Assembly: GCF_030817495.1 (NCBI RefSeq) | Contig: NZ_JAUSZK010000001.1 | Span: 248,001-312,000, forward strand | DNA length: 64,000 bases | Direction: 5' to 3' | Source: Streptomyces sp. V3I7 | GTDB lineage: Bacteria; Actinomycetota; Actinomycetes; Streptomycetales; Streptomycetaceae | In this document: one piece after another, positions 1 to 7,747 of the stretch | Position numbering within the stretch: the stretch's first letter is position 1 | How the letters are laid out: each line of letters opens with the position of its first letter | Notes under the pieces: model-generated | What the model was told of the DNA's origin: nothing | The model's database searches: none | Seen by the model: only the letters and a program-made list of their open reading frames with translations | Translations under genes and position numbers: made by a program

Positions 1-857
1 AGCTGGGCGACGAGCAGTTCGCCCAGGCCGCCGAGTGGGAACGGGCGGGCGCGCTCGCGCTCGTCGGCATGGGCGTGGAGCCCGGTCTGTCGGACGTGTT
101 CGCCCGGTACGCCGCCGACGACCTCTTCGACGAGATCGAGGAGATCGGCATCCGCGACGGCGCGAACCTCACCGTCGACGGCTACGGCTTCGCCCCCTCG
201 TTCAGCATCTGGACCACCATCGAGGAGTGCCTGAACCCGCCGGTCGTCTACGAGGCGGACCGCGGCTGGTTCACCACGGCGCCGTTCAGCGAGCCGGAGG
301 TGTTCGACTTCCCCGAGGGGATCGGGCCGGTGGAGTGCGTGAACGTCGAGCACGAGGAGGTGCTGCTGGTCCCGCGCTGGGTGGACGCGAAGCGGGTCAC
401 CTTCAAGTACGGGCTGGGCTCGGAGTTCATCGACAAGCTGCGGACCCTGCACGAGCTGGGTCTGGACGGCACCGCACCGGTGAGCGTGCCCGGCACCGGC
501 GGGACGGTGCAGGTGTCCCCGCGGGACGTCGTCGCCGCGTGTCTGCCGGACCCGGCGACGCTGGGCGAGCGCATGCACGGCAAGACCTGCGCGGGCACCT
601 GGGTGCGCGGCACCAAGGACGGCGCGCCGCGCGAGGTGTACCTGTACCACGTGGTCGACAACCGGTGGTCCATGGCGGAGTACGGCAGCCAGGCCGTGGT
701 GTGGCAGACGGCGGTCAACCCGGTCGTCGCGCTCGAACTCCTGGCCACCGGCGCCTGGTCGGGCGCGGGCGTGCTCGGCCCGGAGGCATTCCCGGCCCGC
801 CCGTTCCTGGACCTGCTGAGCGAGTACGGCTCGCCCTGGGGCCTGCGCGAGCAGTGA
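1..857 (+). CDS. Saccharopine dehydrogenase family protein, C-terminal part
   Basis: The reading frame is open from base 3 and ends at a TGA at 857; the true start lies before the window. The visible part matches the C-terminal substrate and dimer domain of saccharopine-dehydrogenase-like, NAD(P)-dependent enzymes of amino-acid metabolism. It opens with GMGVEPGLSDVFARY, the stretch that follows the Rossmann domain in this family, and continues with conserved aromatic patches such as GFAPSFSIWTT and TFKYGLGSEFIDKL. A Met codon at 69 could be mistaken for a start, but coding-like sequence continues upstream of it. The N-terminal nucleotide-binding domain is outside the window, so cofactor and substrate cannot be judged. 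The family is fairly certain; the exact reaction is not. Confidence 0.75.
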   Translation, partial: LGDEQFAQAAEWERAGALALVGMGVEPGLSDVFARYAADDLFDEIEEIGIRDGANLTVDGYGFAPSFSIWTTIEECLNPPVVYEADRGWFTTAPFSEPEVFDFPEGIGPVECVNVEHEEVLLVPRWVDAKRVTFKYGLGSEFIDKLRTLHELGLDGTAPVSVPGTGGTVQVSPRDVVAACLPDPATLGERMHGKTCAGTWVRGTKDGAPREVYLYHVVDNRWSMAEYGSQAVVWQTAVNPVVALELLATGAWSGAGVLGPEAFPARPFLDLLSEYGSPWGLREQ

Positions 858-960
858 ACTCCCGCACCCTGACCGGGCTGTGCCGTTTCAGCCGCGTCCG
901 ACCGGTGACCCGTACCCGGACACAGGCGCACGACGACACAGCCGAGGGGTGACAACACAC

Positions 961-1221
961 GTGAATACGACGGTCGATTGGCGGCAGCAGGCGCGCTGCC
1001 GCCACGAGGATCCGGACCTCTTCTTCCCGATCGGCGGCGCCGGCCCGTCGCTGTCGCAGATCCGGCAGGCGAAGTCGGTCTGCCGCCGCTGCCCCGTCCG
1101 GGAGCCGTGCCTGCGCTGGGCGCTGGAGATCGGCCAGACGTCGGGCATCTGGGGTGGTGCCACCGAGCACGAACGACGCGCGATGGCCCGGCGCACGCCC
1201 GCGCGCTCGTCACGGCAGTAG
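961..1221 (+). CDS. WhiB-family iron-sulfur regulator
   Basis: This 86-residue protein has the WhiB pattern. One early cysteine (ARCRHEDPDLFF) is followed by a CxxC (SVCRRCP) and a fourth cysteine (EPCLRWAL), which would hold a [4Fe-4S] cluster. The G[VI]WGG turn appears as GIWGG, followed by a basic tail for DNA contact. Wbl proteins are actinobacterial regulators of development, redox response or resistance that work with the principal sigma factor. The GTG at 961 was chosen because a GAGGGG sits just upstream and the family signature starts eight codons later; an in-frame GTG at 949 is possible. It is short and compact like WblE/WhiB1-type members, but I do not assign a specific paralogue. 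Confidence 0.88.
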   Translation: MNTTVDWRQQARCRHEDPDLFFPIGGAGPSLSQIRQAKSVCRRCPVREPCLRWALEIGQTSGIWGGATEHERRAMARRTPARSSRQ

Positions 1222-1289
1222 GCTCACGGGACCGGCCGCGGCCCACGTGCGGGAGCGGCACCGTCCGCGACCCGAGAGGGACCCCGCCC

Positions 1290-1640
1290 GTGAGCGTCCG
1301 CCTGCGCCGGATCTACGACACCCCCGAACCGGACGACGGACTGCGCGTCCTGGTCGACCGGCTCTGGCCGCGCGGCGTGTCCAAGGAGGAGGCGCACCTG
1401 GACGAGTGGCCCAAGGGCCTCACCCCGTCCACCGAACTGCGCCGCTGGTACCACGAGGGCGACGCGTCGTTCGACGAGTTCCGCCGCCGCTACGAGGCGG
1501 AACTCGCCGAGCCCGAAGCCGCCCAACTCGTGGCCGCACTCCGGGAGTCGGCCCGCAAGGGACCGGTCACGCTCCTCACCGCCTCCAGACATACGGAGCA
1601 GAGCCACGCCTCGGTACTGGCGGCACAACTGCGGCACTGA
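1290..1640 (+). CDS. DUF488 family protein
   Basis: This 116-residue protein carries the DUF488 (YeaO-like) signature: RIYD near the N-terminus, VDRLWPRGVSKEEA around residues 23-36 and a long acidic/basic middle. The family is widespread and has no established biochemical role. A GTG start at 1290 follows GAGAGGGA by about ten bases. The gene lies 68 bases after the WhiB stop and its stop is one base from the stop of the convergent flavoprotein gene. Identity as DUF488 is confident; function is unknown. Confidence 0.82.
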   Translation: MSVRLRRIYDTPEPDDGLRVLVDRLWPRGVSKEEAHLDEWPKGLTPSTELRRWYHEGDASFDEFRRRYEAELAEPEAAQLVAALRESARKGPVTLLTASRHTEQSHASVLAAQLRH

Positions 1641-1641
1641 G

Positions 1642-3315
1642 TCAGCCGGTCTGCCGGGCCGCCGCCCGCCCGGCCGCCCGCCCGGAGAACAGACAGCCGC
1701 CGAGGAAGGTGCCCTCCAGAGCGTTGTAGCCGTGGACGCCTCCGCCGCCGAAGCCGGCGACCTCGCCCGCCGCGTACAGGCCGCCGATGGGCCGGCCGTC
1801 GGTGCCGAGGGCGCGGGAGTCCAGGTCGGTCTGGATGCCGCCGAGGGTCTTGCGGGTGAGGATGTGCAGCTTGACGCCGATCAGCGGTCCGGCGGCCGGG
1901 TCGAGGAGGCGGTGCGCAGTGGCGACCCTGCCGAGGCGGTCACCGAGGTAGCGGCGGGCGTTGCGGATGCCCTGGACCTGGGAGTCCTTGCTGTAGGGGT
2001 TGGCCATCTGGAGGTCACGGGCCTCTATCTGGCGGCGTACGCCGGGCGCGTCCAACAAGGGCTTGTCCGTGAGCCGGTTCATCTTCTCGACCAGCGCTTC
2101 GAGGGTGCCCGCGGTCACGAAGTCGGCGCCCTTGTCGAGGAAGGCCTGCACCGGGCCGGGGGCGCCCTTGCCGAGGACACGGTCGCGCAGCACGGCCTTT
2201 CGGTCCTTGGCGGTGATGTCGGGGTTCTGCTCGGACCCCGACAGCGCGAACTCCTTCTCGATGATCTTCCGGGTGAGGACGAACCAGGAGTGGTCGTGCC
2301 CCGCGAGGTCCTCGGCGGTGCGCAGATGCCGGAGCGTGCTCAGGGTGTCGTAGCCGGGCAGGCAGGGGTCGGGCAGTCGGCGGCCGAGGGCGTCGAGCCA
2401 GATCGAGGAGGGGCCGGGCAGGATGCGGATGCCGTGGCCGGGCCAGATGGGGTCCCAGTTCCGCACGCCCTCGGTGTAGTGCCACATACGGTCCCGGTTG
2501 ACCAGCCGTACGCCCGCCTCGGCGCTGATGTCGAGCATCCGGCCGTCGACGTACGCCGGGACGCCGGTGATCATCTCGGCGGGCGGGGTGCCCATGCGCT
2601 CGGGCCAGTAGCGGCGGACGATGTCGTGGTTGCCGCCGATGCCGCCGCTGGTGACGATCACGGCCTGGGCGGTGAGTTCGAAGTCGCCGATGCGATCGCG
2701 GTTGGTGCGCACGCCGCGCGGTGCGTCGTCGGCGGCGAGGACGGTGCCGCGCACACCGCGCATCTCGCCGTTCTCGACGACCAGTTCGTCCACCTGGTGG
2801 CGGTGGTGGAAGGTCAACAGGCCGTCGCGCTGAGCCTGCCGGGCGTAACGCGCGAACGGTTCGACGACGCCGGTGCCGGTACCCCAGGCGATGTGGAAGC
2901 GGGGTACGGAGTTGCCGTGCCCGTCGGCGCGCAGGTCGCCGCGTTCGGCCCAACCGACCGTGGGCAGCAGGGAGATGCCGTGGCCCTCCAGCCAGGACTG
3001 CTTCTCCCCTGCCGCGAACTCGACGTAGGCGCGGGCCCAGCGCACCGCCCAGGAGTCCTCGTCCTCGGTGCGGTCGAACCGCGCGCTGCCCTGCCAGTCG
3101 TTCCAGGCGAGGTCGAAGGAGTCCTTGACGCCCATGCGGCGCTGCTGGGGCGAGTCGACCAGGAAGAGACCGCCCAGGGACCAGAACGCCTGCCCGCCGA
3201 GGTTGGCCGCGTTCTCCTGGTCGACCAGGGCGACGCGCCGTCCCCGGCTGGTGAGTTCGTGCGCCGCGACCAGACCGGCGAGGCCCGCTCCGACGACTAT
3301 GACGTCCGCGTCCAT
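1642..3315 (-). CDS. FAD-binding dehydrogenase (fumarate reductase/ketosteroid-dehydrogenase-like flavoprotein)
   Basis: This 557-residue cytosolic flavoprotein begins with a Rossmann dinucleotide-binding motif, VVGAGLAGLVAA at residues 6-17, followed by an acidic strand end. The C-terminus has the second FAD-contact region (GLYAAGEVAGFGGGGVHG, then NALEGTFLGG), as in the fumarate-reductase/KstD-like superfamily. That superfamily performs FAD-dependent dehydrogenation or reduction of C=C bonds; the substrate cannot be read from sequence. The start lies 20 bases after the stop of the upstream tetR gene on the same strand, so the two probably form an operon and the regulator may control this enzyme. 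Family assignment is solid; substrate is open. Confidence 0.85.
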   Translation of the reverse strand: MDADVIVVGAGLAGLVAAHELTSRGRRVALVDQENAANLGGQAFWSLGGLFLVDSPQQRRMGVKDSFDLAWNDWQGSARFDRTEDEDSWAVRWARAYVEFAAGEKQSWLEGHGISLLPTVGWAERGDLRADGHGNSVPRFHIAWGTGTGVVEPFARYARQAQRDGLLTFHHRHQVDELVVENGEMRGVRGTVLAADDAPRGVRTNRDRIGDFELTAQAVIVTSGGIGGNHDIVRRYWPERMGTPPAEMITGVPAYVDGRMLDISAEAGVRLVNRDRMWHYTEGVRNWDPIWPGHGIRILPGPSSIWLDALGRRLPDPCLPGYDTLSTLRHLRTAEDLAGHDHSWFVLTRKIIEKEFALSGSEQNPDITAKDRKAVLRDRVLGKGAPGPVQAFLDKGADFVTAGTLEALVEKMNRLTDKPLLDAPGVRRQIEARDLQMANPYSKDSQVQGIRNARRYLGDRLGRVATAHRLLDPAAGPLIGVKLHILTRKTLGGIQTDLDSRALGTDGRPIGGLYAAGEVAGFGGGGVHGYNALEGTFLGGCLFSGRAAGRAAARQTG

Positions 3316-3334
3316 GGCGACCGTGTCCCTTCCC

Positions 3335-3976
3335 TCAGGCTGGTGGTGGGGTGGCTCGTGGGGTGGCTCGTACGGGGGTGCCGCTGCCGTCGGTCAGCAG
3401 GGCGGTGAGCAGCTGCTTGAGCCAGGCCCGCGCGTGCTCCACGTCCCGGTCCAGCAGGAGTTGGGTGGTCACCCCGTCGTAGGCGGCGACGACGGCGTGG
3501 GCGGCGGCCTCGGAATCGCCCAGGACGGCGGGGAGTTCGGCCCGGCAGAGGCGCTCGGCGACGGCGCCGCGCAGGCGCGCCCGGTGGTCGAGCAGGGCCT
3601 CGGCGACGTGCGGGGCGCGGGCGGCGTGGACCAGGAAGTCGGTCTTCACCAGCAGCCAGTCCACGTCGAGGAGCAGTACCTCGGTGACGCGGTCCACGGA
3701 GGCGGTGACGTCGAGGGCGGGGCCGTCGTGGGCGAGCGCGTTTGCCACCTGGGCGGCGATGAGGTCGGCCCGCTCCCGGTACAGGGCGAAGAACAGCTCG
3801 TCCAGGGTGGCGAAGTTCGAGTAGAAGGCGCCCCTGCTGAAGCCGGCGGCCTCGCAGACCTCCTCGATCGAGACGCGCCCGAAACCCTTGGCGGCGAACA
3901 CGGTGAACGCGGCGTCCAGCAGCTTCGCCCGGGTCCGGACCCGGCGTCTGGTGACGCGCTTGACCGGCTGCTCCAC
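3335..3976 (-). CDS. TetR-family transcriptional regulator
   Basis: This 213-residue regulator has an N-terminal helix-turn-helix of TetR type (KLLDAAFTVFAAKGF, then GFSRGAFYSNFATLDELF), followed by an all-helical ligand domain. The GTG at 3976 was preferred to a longer frame because a GGGGGGCGG ribosome-binding sequence lies just before it and the family alignment begins near there. It is co-directional with and 20 bases upstream of the flavoprotein gene, suggesting an operon controlled by this protein. An imperfect palindrome at 4009-4037, in its own upstream region, is the obvious candidate operator. The last codons contain a 12-bp tandem duplication (3346-3369) that repeats Arg-Ala-Thr-Pro. 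Confidence 0.85.
   Translation of the reverse strand: MEQPVKRVTRRRVRTRAKLLDAAFTVFAAKGFGRVSIEEVCEAAGFSRGAFYSNFATLDELFFALYRERADLIAAQVANALAHDGPALDVTASVDRVTEVLLLDVDWLLVKTDFLVHAARAPHVAEALLDHRARLRGAVAERLCRAELPAVLGDSEAAAHAVVAAYDGVTTQLLLDRDVEHARAWLKQLLTALLTDGSGTPVRATPRATPPPA
3346..3369. repeat. 12-bp tandem duplication near the tetR stop
   Basis: GTGGGGTGGCTC occurs twice head to tail. It adds a duplicated Arg-Ala-Thr-Pro to the C-terminus of the TetR protein just before its stop codon at 3335-3337. Confidence 0.9.
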
Positions 3977-4008
3977 GCCGCCCCCCGTTCCCTTGACCGC
4001 CCGTTCGA

Positions 4009-4037
4009 TACGCGAATGTATCCGATGCGTTCGTGTA
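4009..4037. promoter_or_regulatory. Candidate TetR operator (imperfect 29-bp palindrome)
   Basis: The 29-base segment running from TACGCGAATGTATC to GATGCGTTCGTGTA is an imperfect palindrome in which 11 of 14 base pairs match around a central C. It lies 33 bases upstream of the tetR start and between tetR and the preceding gene on the same strand. Position and symmetry suit an autoregulatory TetR operator; binding is inferred. Confidence 0.55.
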
Positions 4038-4084
4038 CCGAAAGGGCGCGGAGCGAGGAGTTCCAGGTGTCGCACGGTGTGGGA

Positions 4085-4852
4085 TCAGAGGATGCCGAGC
4101 TCCGTGAGGTCGTCGCGGACACGCGCGGGTTCCTCGTCGAGGGGGAGGTTGGTGGCGTCCCGGACGGCGTCGAGGGCGCCGGGGGCGTCCGGCTGGGCCT
4201 CGACGAACAGGGCGCCGAAGTCGGTGGTGGCGGGGCCGGGGCCGGAGAAGACCTCGAAGGTCTTGCCGGTCGCGTTGGTGTCGAGCAGGGCCTGGACGAG
4301 CAGGGAGGCGACGGCGGCGCGGCTGGCGTTGTCCTCGCTCGTGTCACCCTGCTCGATGCGCAGATGGTCGCCCTTGGCCCCGGCGTCCAGCCAGCCGGGC
4401 CGCACGATCGTGTAGGGGGCGCCGCTGAGCCGTACGACGCGCTCCGAACGGCGCTTCCAGTCCAGGGCCTGGCCGACCTCGTTGAAGGGGTGGTCGCGGC
4501 GTGTGACGAAGATCGTCGTCTGGAGGGCGATCCGGGGGCGTCGGTCGCCGAGCGCGCGCAGCACGTTGACGACGCCGCCGTAGTCGACGCGCTCGTACGA
4601 GTCGGAGCGGGGGTCGTCGCCCGAGCCGTGCACGAAGATCACCGCGTCCACGTCGCGCACGGCGTCCGTGAGGGAGTCCGGCTCGGTCAGGTCACCGACG
4701 ACGATCTCGGTGGCGTTCGGCAGGCCGCTCGCGTGGGAGGCGTCCCGGACGAGCGCCACCGGTGTGAGCCCGTGGTGGACGGCCTCCACGACGACATGCC
4801 GGCCGGTGCGACCGGTGGCGCCGACGACGAGAACCCGGTCGATGACGGCCAT
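4085..4852 (-). CDS. NAD(P)-binding oxidoreductase (NmrA/atypical SDR type)
   Basis: This 255-residue protein starts with an atypical SDR nucleotide-binding loop, VLVVGATGRTGRH near residues 7-19. It continues as a single Rossmann-type domain with VVGDLTEPDSL and the Asp-Ala-Val strand typical of NAD(P)H-binding/NmrA-like proteins. Such proteins act as soluble reductases or redox sensors. The ATG at 4852 follows AGGGAG by about eight bases; the longer open frame upstream runs through the repeat array and is not coding-like. The upstream region holds three 20-bp tandem repeats and a 15-bp palindrome, so expression is probably controlled. It ends 108 bases before the tetR start, and linkage with that operon is not certain. 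Confidence 0.82.
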   Translation of the reverse strand: MAVIDRVLVVGATGRTGRHVVVEAVHHGLTPVALVRDASHASGLPNATEIVVGDLTEPDSLTDAVRDVDAVIFVHGSGDDPRSDSYERVDYGGVVNVLRALGDRRPRIALQTTIFVTRRDHPFNEVGQALDWKRRSERVVRLSGAPYTIVRPGWLDAGAKGDHLRIEQGDTSEDNASRAAVASLLVQALLDTNATGKTFEVFSGPGPATTDFGALFVEAQPDAPGALDAVRDATNLPLDEEPARVRDDLTELGIL

Positions 4853-4867
4853 GGACCCCACTCCCTT

Positions 4868-4928
4868 CCTCCACGGGACACGTACGTCCTCCACGGGGGC
4901 ACGTACGTCCTCCACGGGGCACCTACGG
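4868..4928. repeat. Three tandem 20/21-bp repeats upstream of the NAD(P)-binding gene
   Basis: The units are CCTCCACGGGACACGTACGT (4868-4887), a 21-base version with one extra G (4888-4908) and CCTCCACGGGGCACCTACGG (4909-4928). Copies 1 and 2 contain the 8-base palindrome ACGTACGT. On the gene strand the array lies in the leader immediately before the ribosome-binding site, which suggests an operator array or a leader element. Confidence 0.85.
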
Positions 4929-4938
4929 ACAAATCTCT

Positions 4939-4953
4939 CCTTAGTACCCAAGG
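4939..4953. promoter_or_regulatory. Operator-like 15-bp palindrome
   Basis: CCTTAGTACCCAAGG is a partial palindrome with CCTT/AAGG ends and five of seven pairs matched. It is about 90 bases upstream of the NAD(P)-binding gene and just outside the triple repeat. It resembles sites of winged-helix regulators that control such oxidoreductases, but no regulator gene is adjacent. Confidence 0.35.
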
Positions 4954-5050
4954 TGCCCCTCGGCAAGGCGGGACGCCACGAGCGCGGACGCGCCCCCGGC
5001 GATCCAAGGGCACGCACGTATGACCGCTGTCGGCTTACCGATGCCGGCGC

Positions 5051-6988
5051 TCAACCGTTCCGCGCGCCTGTCGCCATCCTGCGGTTGTAGGACGTGCCGG
5101 TGGTCGGGTGATGCGCCTGCGGGTACTGGGCGGGCACCGTGTTCTCGATCTTCTTACGCAGGGCGGTCGGGCGTATTCCGTGCGTCCGGTTGTGGGCCGC
5201 CTGCAGCATCCGGCGCCGGTCGGTCTCGTCGATGGCGCGCTGCATCGAGGGCGTCATCCGATCCGCGTACATGTGCACTTCGCCGTTGACGTTGCGTGCC
5301 GCGCGGCCGATCATCTGGACCAGCGCCGTGTCCGAGCGGAAGACTCCGTCCTGGTCGGCATCGAGGATCGCGACCAGCGAGACCTCCGGCAGGTCGAGTC
5401 CCTCACGCAGGAGGTTGATGCCGACCAGCACGTCGAAGTCGCCGCGGCGCAGTTCGGCGAGCAGTTCGACGCGGCGCAGGGTGGTGACGCCGGAGTGCAG
5501 GTAGCGGACGCGGACTCCTTGCGACTCGAGGTAGTCGCTCAGCTCCTCCGACATCCGCTTGGTCAACGTCGTCACCAAGGTCCGCTCGCCACGGGCGGAC
5601 CGTTCGCGGATCTGCGCGAGCAGGTCCTCCATCTGGCCGGCGCTCGGCTTGACCATCACCTGCGGATCGAGCAGTCCGGTCGGCCGGATGATCTGCTCGA
5701 CGACCGCGCCCCGGGCGGCGGTCAGCTCGAACCTGCCCGGGGTCGCGGACAGGTAGACCCGCTGCGGGCATCGCGCGGCGAACTCCTTCCACGTCAGGGG
5801 ACGGTTGTCCAGCGCGGAAGGCAGCCGGAATCCGTGGTCGACCAGGATGTTCTTGCGCGCCGCGTCGCCCTGGCTCATACCGGACAGCTGCGGCACCGTC
5901 ACGTGTGACTCGTCGATGACCACGAGCATGTCCTCGGGGAAGTAGTCCAGGAGCGTGGACGGGGGATCGCCGGGGGCGCGCCCGTCCAGGTGCCGGGAGT
6001 AGTTCTCCATCCCGGAGGCGACCCGGGTGTGCCGGATCAGTTCGATGTCGTGTTCCGTCCGCGTCTGCAGACGGTCGGCCTCCAGCAGCTTGCCGCCGCG
6101 GCGCAGCTCCGCGACCCGCTGCGCGAGCTCGGCCTGGATCGAGTCGGCTGCCGCGCGCATCCGCTCGGGGCCGGCGGAGTAGTGGGTGGCGGGGAACACG
6201 CGCATCCGGTCCACGGCCTCGCGCACCTCGCCGGTCTCCGGGTCGGCGACGGTGAGCCGTTCGACCGTGTCGCCGAACATCTCCACCCGCAGCATCGTGC
6301 GGTCGTAGGCGGGGTGGATGTCGATGGTGTCGCCGCGGACGCGGAAACCGCCCCGGGTCAACTCGGAGTCGGTGCGCGTGTACTGGATATCGACGAGTGC
6401 CGCGAGCAGTTCCTCCCGATCGAGGGTGTCGCCCACCGCCAGCTCGAACGAACGGTCGAGGTAGGACTGAGGCGTGCCGAGGCCGTAGATGCACGAGACG
6501 GACGCCACGACGATCACGTCGCGGCGGCTGAGCAGCGACCAGGTCGCCGAGTGCCGCAGCCGGTCGACCTCCTTGTTGGAGACCGACTCCTTCGCGAAGT
6601 ACGTGTCGGTGCTCGGGGCGTACGACTCGGGCCGGTAGTGGTCGTAGAAGGAGACGAAGTACTCCACCGCGTTGTGCGGGAACAGCTCACGCAGCTCGTT
6701 CGCGAGCTGGCTGGCGAGCGTCTTGTTCGGCGCGAGCACGAGCGTGGGCCGCTGCAGCTTCTCGATGAGCCAGGCGGTCGTCGCGGACTTGCCGGTGCCC
6801 GTGGCACCGAGGAGCACCACGTCGCTCTCCCCGGCCCGGACGTGCGCTTCCAGCTCGGCGATCGCCTGCGGCTGGTCGCCGGCCGGACTGTGGCGGGAGA
6901 CCACCTGGAACGGCCGGCCGGCGCGGATGACCTCGTCGACGGTGTGGTCGGCGAGCGTGATGCGCCGGTTCTCGGAAGGGAATGCCAC
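5051..6988 (-). CDS. UvrB paralogue lacking the C-terminal UVR domain
   Basis: This 645-residue protein is a clear UvrB relative: Walker [14 protein letters not shown], the DExH-like box VIDESH, motif [11 protein letters not shown] and the DNA-wrapping beta-hairpin region. UvrB loads onto damaged DNA with UvrA and recruits UvrC. This copy differs from a normal streptomycete UvrB. The hairpin reads [13 protein letters not shown] where the usual form is FVSYYDYYQPEAY, so one hairpin tyrosine is His and one is Phe. The protein also stops soon after the helicase core with no UVR coiled coil for UvrC contact. The GTG at 6988 follows AGGAG by eight bases; a TTG at 7030 is less likely. It is divergent from a tetR gene with shared operator-like repeats. 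The ordinary uvrB is presumably elsewhere. Confidence 0.85.
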   Translation of the reverse strand: MAFPSENRRITLADHTVDEVIRAGRPFQVVSRHSPAGDQPQAIAELEAHVRAGESDVVLLGATGTGKSATTAWLIEKLQRPTLVLAPNKTLASQLANELRELFPHNAVEYFVSFYDHYRPESYAPSTDTYFAKESVSNKEVDRLRHSATWSLLSRRDVIVVASVSCIYGLGTPQSYLDRSFELAVGDTLDREELLAALVDIQYTRTDSELTRGGFRVRGDTIDIHPAYDRTMLRVEMFGDTVERLTVADPETGEVREAVDRMRVFPATHYSAGPERMRAAADSIQAELAQRVAELRRGGKLLEADRLQTRTEHDIELIRHTRVASGMENYSRHLDGRAPGDPPSTLLDYFPEDMLVVIDESHVTVPQLSGMSQGDAARKNILVDHGFRLPSALDNRPLTWKEFAARCPQRVYLSATPGRFELTAARGAVVEQIIRPTGLLDPQVMVKPSAGQMEDLLAQIRERSARGERTLVTTLTKRMSEELSDYLESQGVRVRYLHSGVTTLRRVELLAELRRGDFDVLVGINLLREGLDLPEVSLVAILDADQDGVFRSDTALVQMIGRAARNVNGEVHMYADRMTPSMQRAIDETDRRRMLQAAHNRTHGIRPTALRKKIENTVPAQYPQAHHPTTGTSYNRRMATGARNG

Positions 6989-7037
6989 GGGCTGCTCCTG
7001 GACTCGATGTAACCGCACAGAAGCGGACAAACACTAA

Positions 7038-7104
7038 CTAGTCAGCGTCTAGTTTGTGTCATCATCGTAATCTTGTCAATGACTAGTATCTTGTCAGTGA
7101 CCAG
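7038..7104. promoter_or_regulatory. Three operator-like palindromes between uvrB paralogue and tetR
   Basis: CTAGTCAGCGTCTAG (7038-7052), CTTGTCAATGACTAG (7072-7086) and CTTGTCAGTGACCAG (7090-7104) share the pattern CTnGTCAnYGWCnAG. Each is nearly self-complementary, with five to six of seven pairs matched. The last two are 18 bp centre to centre. The third overlaps the -35 of the tetR promoter. The middle one contains TTGACA on the minus strand (7075-7080), a plausible -35 for the uvrB paralogue with CAAACT (7051-7056) as a weak -10. The arrangement suits repression of both genes by the TetR protein. Confidence 0.65.
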
Positions 7105-7119
7105 TCCGGGCGATAGGGT
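7091..7119 (+). promoter_or_regulatory. Promoter of tetR, leaderless
   Basis: TTGTCA (7091-7096) and TAGGGT (7114-7119) are separated by 17 bases. The GTG start of the tetR gene begins six bases after the -10, so the transcript is probably leaderless, which also explains the lack of a ribosome-binding site. Confidence 0.65.
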
Positions 7120-7125
7120 GCCGCC

Positions 7126-7686
7126 GTGACGCCGTACCACCACGGAAACCTGCGCGGCCAGGTCCTGGCGACCGCCGCCGAGCTCGTCGCCGCCGCCGGC
7201 CCGGACACGCTTTCGCTGCGGGACCTGGCACGCCGGGCGGGCGTCTCGCATGCCGCGCCGACGTACCACTTCAAGGACCGCAGGGGGCTGTTCACCGCAC
7301 TGGCGACCCAGGGCTTCGACCTGCTCGCCGCCGCCCTCAGTGCCTCAGAGGCAGGCGGCCGCCTGGACAGGGCCGCCGGAACCTACGTCGGATTCGCGAT
7401 CACACACCCCGGCTACTACGCCGTGATGTTCCGCCTGGACCTGGTCCACGACACCGACGCCGCCTTCCGTGCCGCGCGCCGGCACGTGTTCGACCTGCTC
7501 ACGGCCAGGCTCGACGCAGACGGCCCCCCGACTGACGGGGCCGGCCGCACCGCGACCAGTGAGGCGGTGTGGTCCCTCGTCCACGGAATCGCGGCCCTCA
7601 CCCTCGCGGAGGCGCTCAGCACGCCGGACCCCATCGCCCTGGCCCGGTCCACCGCACTACGGCTGGCCGACGCGTACGCCCCATAG
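7126..7686 (+). CDS. TetR-family transcriptional regulator divergent from the UvrB paralogue
   Basis: This 186-residue protein has an N-terminal helix-turn-helix (VLATAAELVAAAGPDTLSL, then SHAAPTYHFKDRRGLF) and a helical C-terminal domain of the WHG/TetR_C_13 type, seen in HPGYYAVMFRLDL. It is transcribed away from the UvrB paralogue, and the 137-base gap between the two starts holds three related palindromes. The family usually represses its own gene and the divergent neighbour until a small ligand binds, so this protein is the likely controller of the UvrB-like gene. A GTG start directly downstream of the -10 implies a leaderless transcript. Confidence 0.85.
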   Translation: MTPYHHGNLRGQVLATAAELVAAAGPDTLSLRDLARRAGVSHAAPTYHFKDRRGLFTALATQGFDLLAAALSASEAGGRLDRAAGTYVGFAITHPGYYAVMFRLDLVHDTDAAFRAARRHVFDLLTARLDADGPPTDGAGRTATSEAVWSLVHGIAALTLAEALSTPDPIALARSTALRLADAYAP

Positions 7687-7747
7687 AAGTGAGCGTGTCT
7701 GGTTGGGTGTTCCGTACCGGGCCGGAACCTCAGGAGGCGGGGAGAAC

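Noticed and set aside
69..857. Start codon at 69 for the first gene
   Set aside because: Coding-like sequence continues upstream in frame to the window edge, so this is an internal Met.
4868..4928. CRISPR array
   Set aside because: The units are contiguous without spacers and lie in a gene leader.
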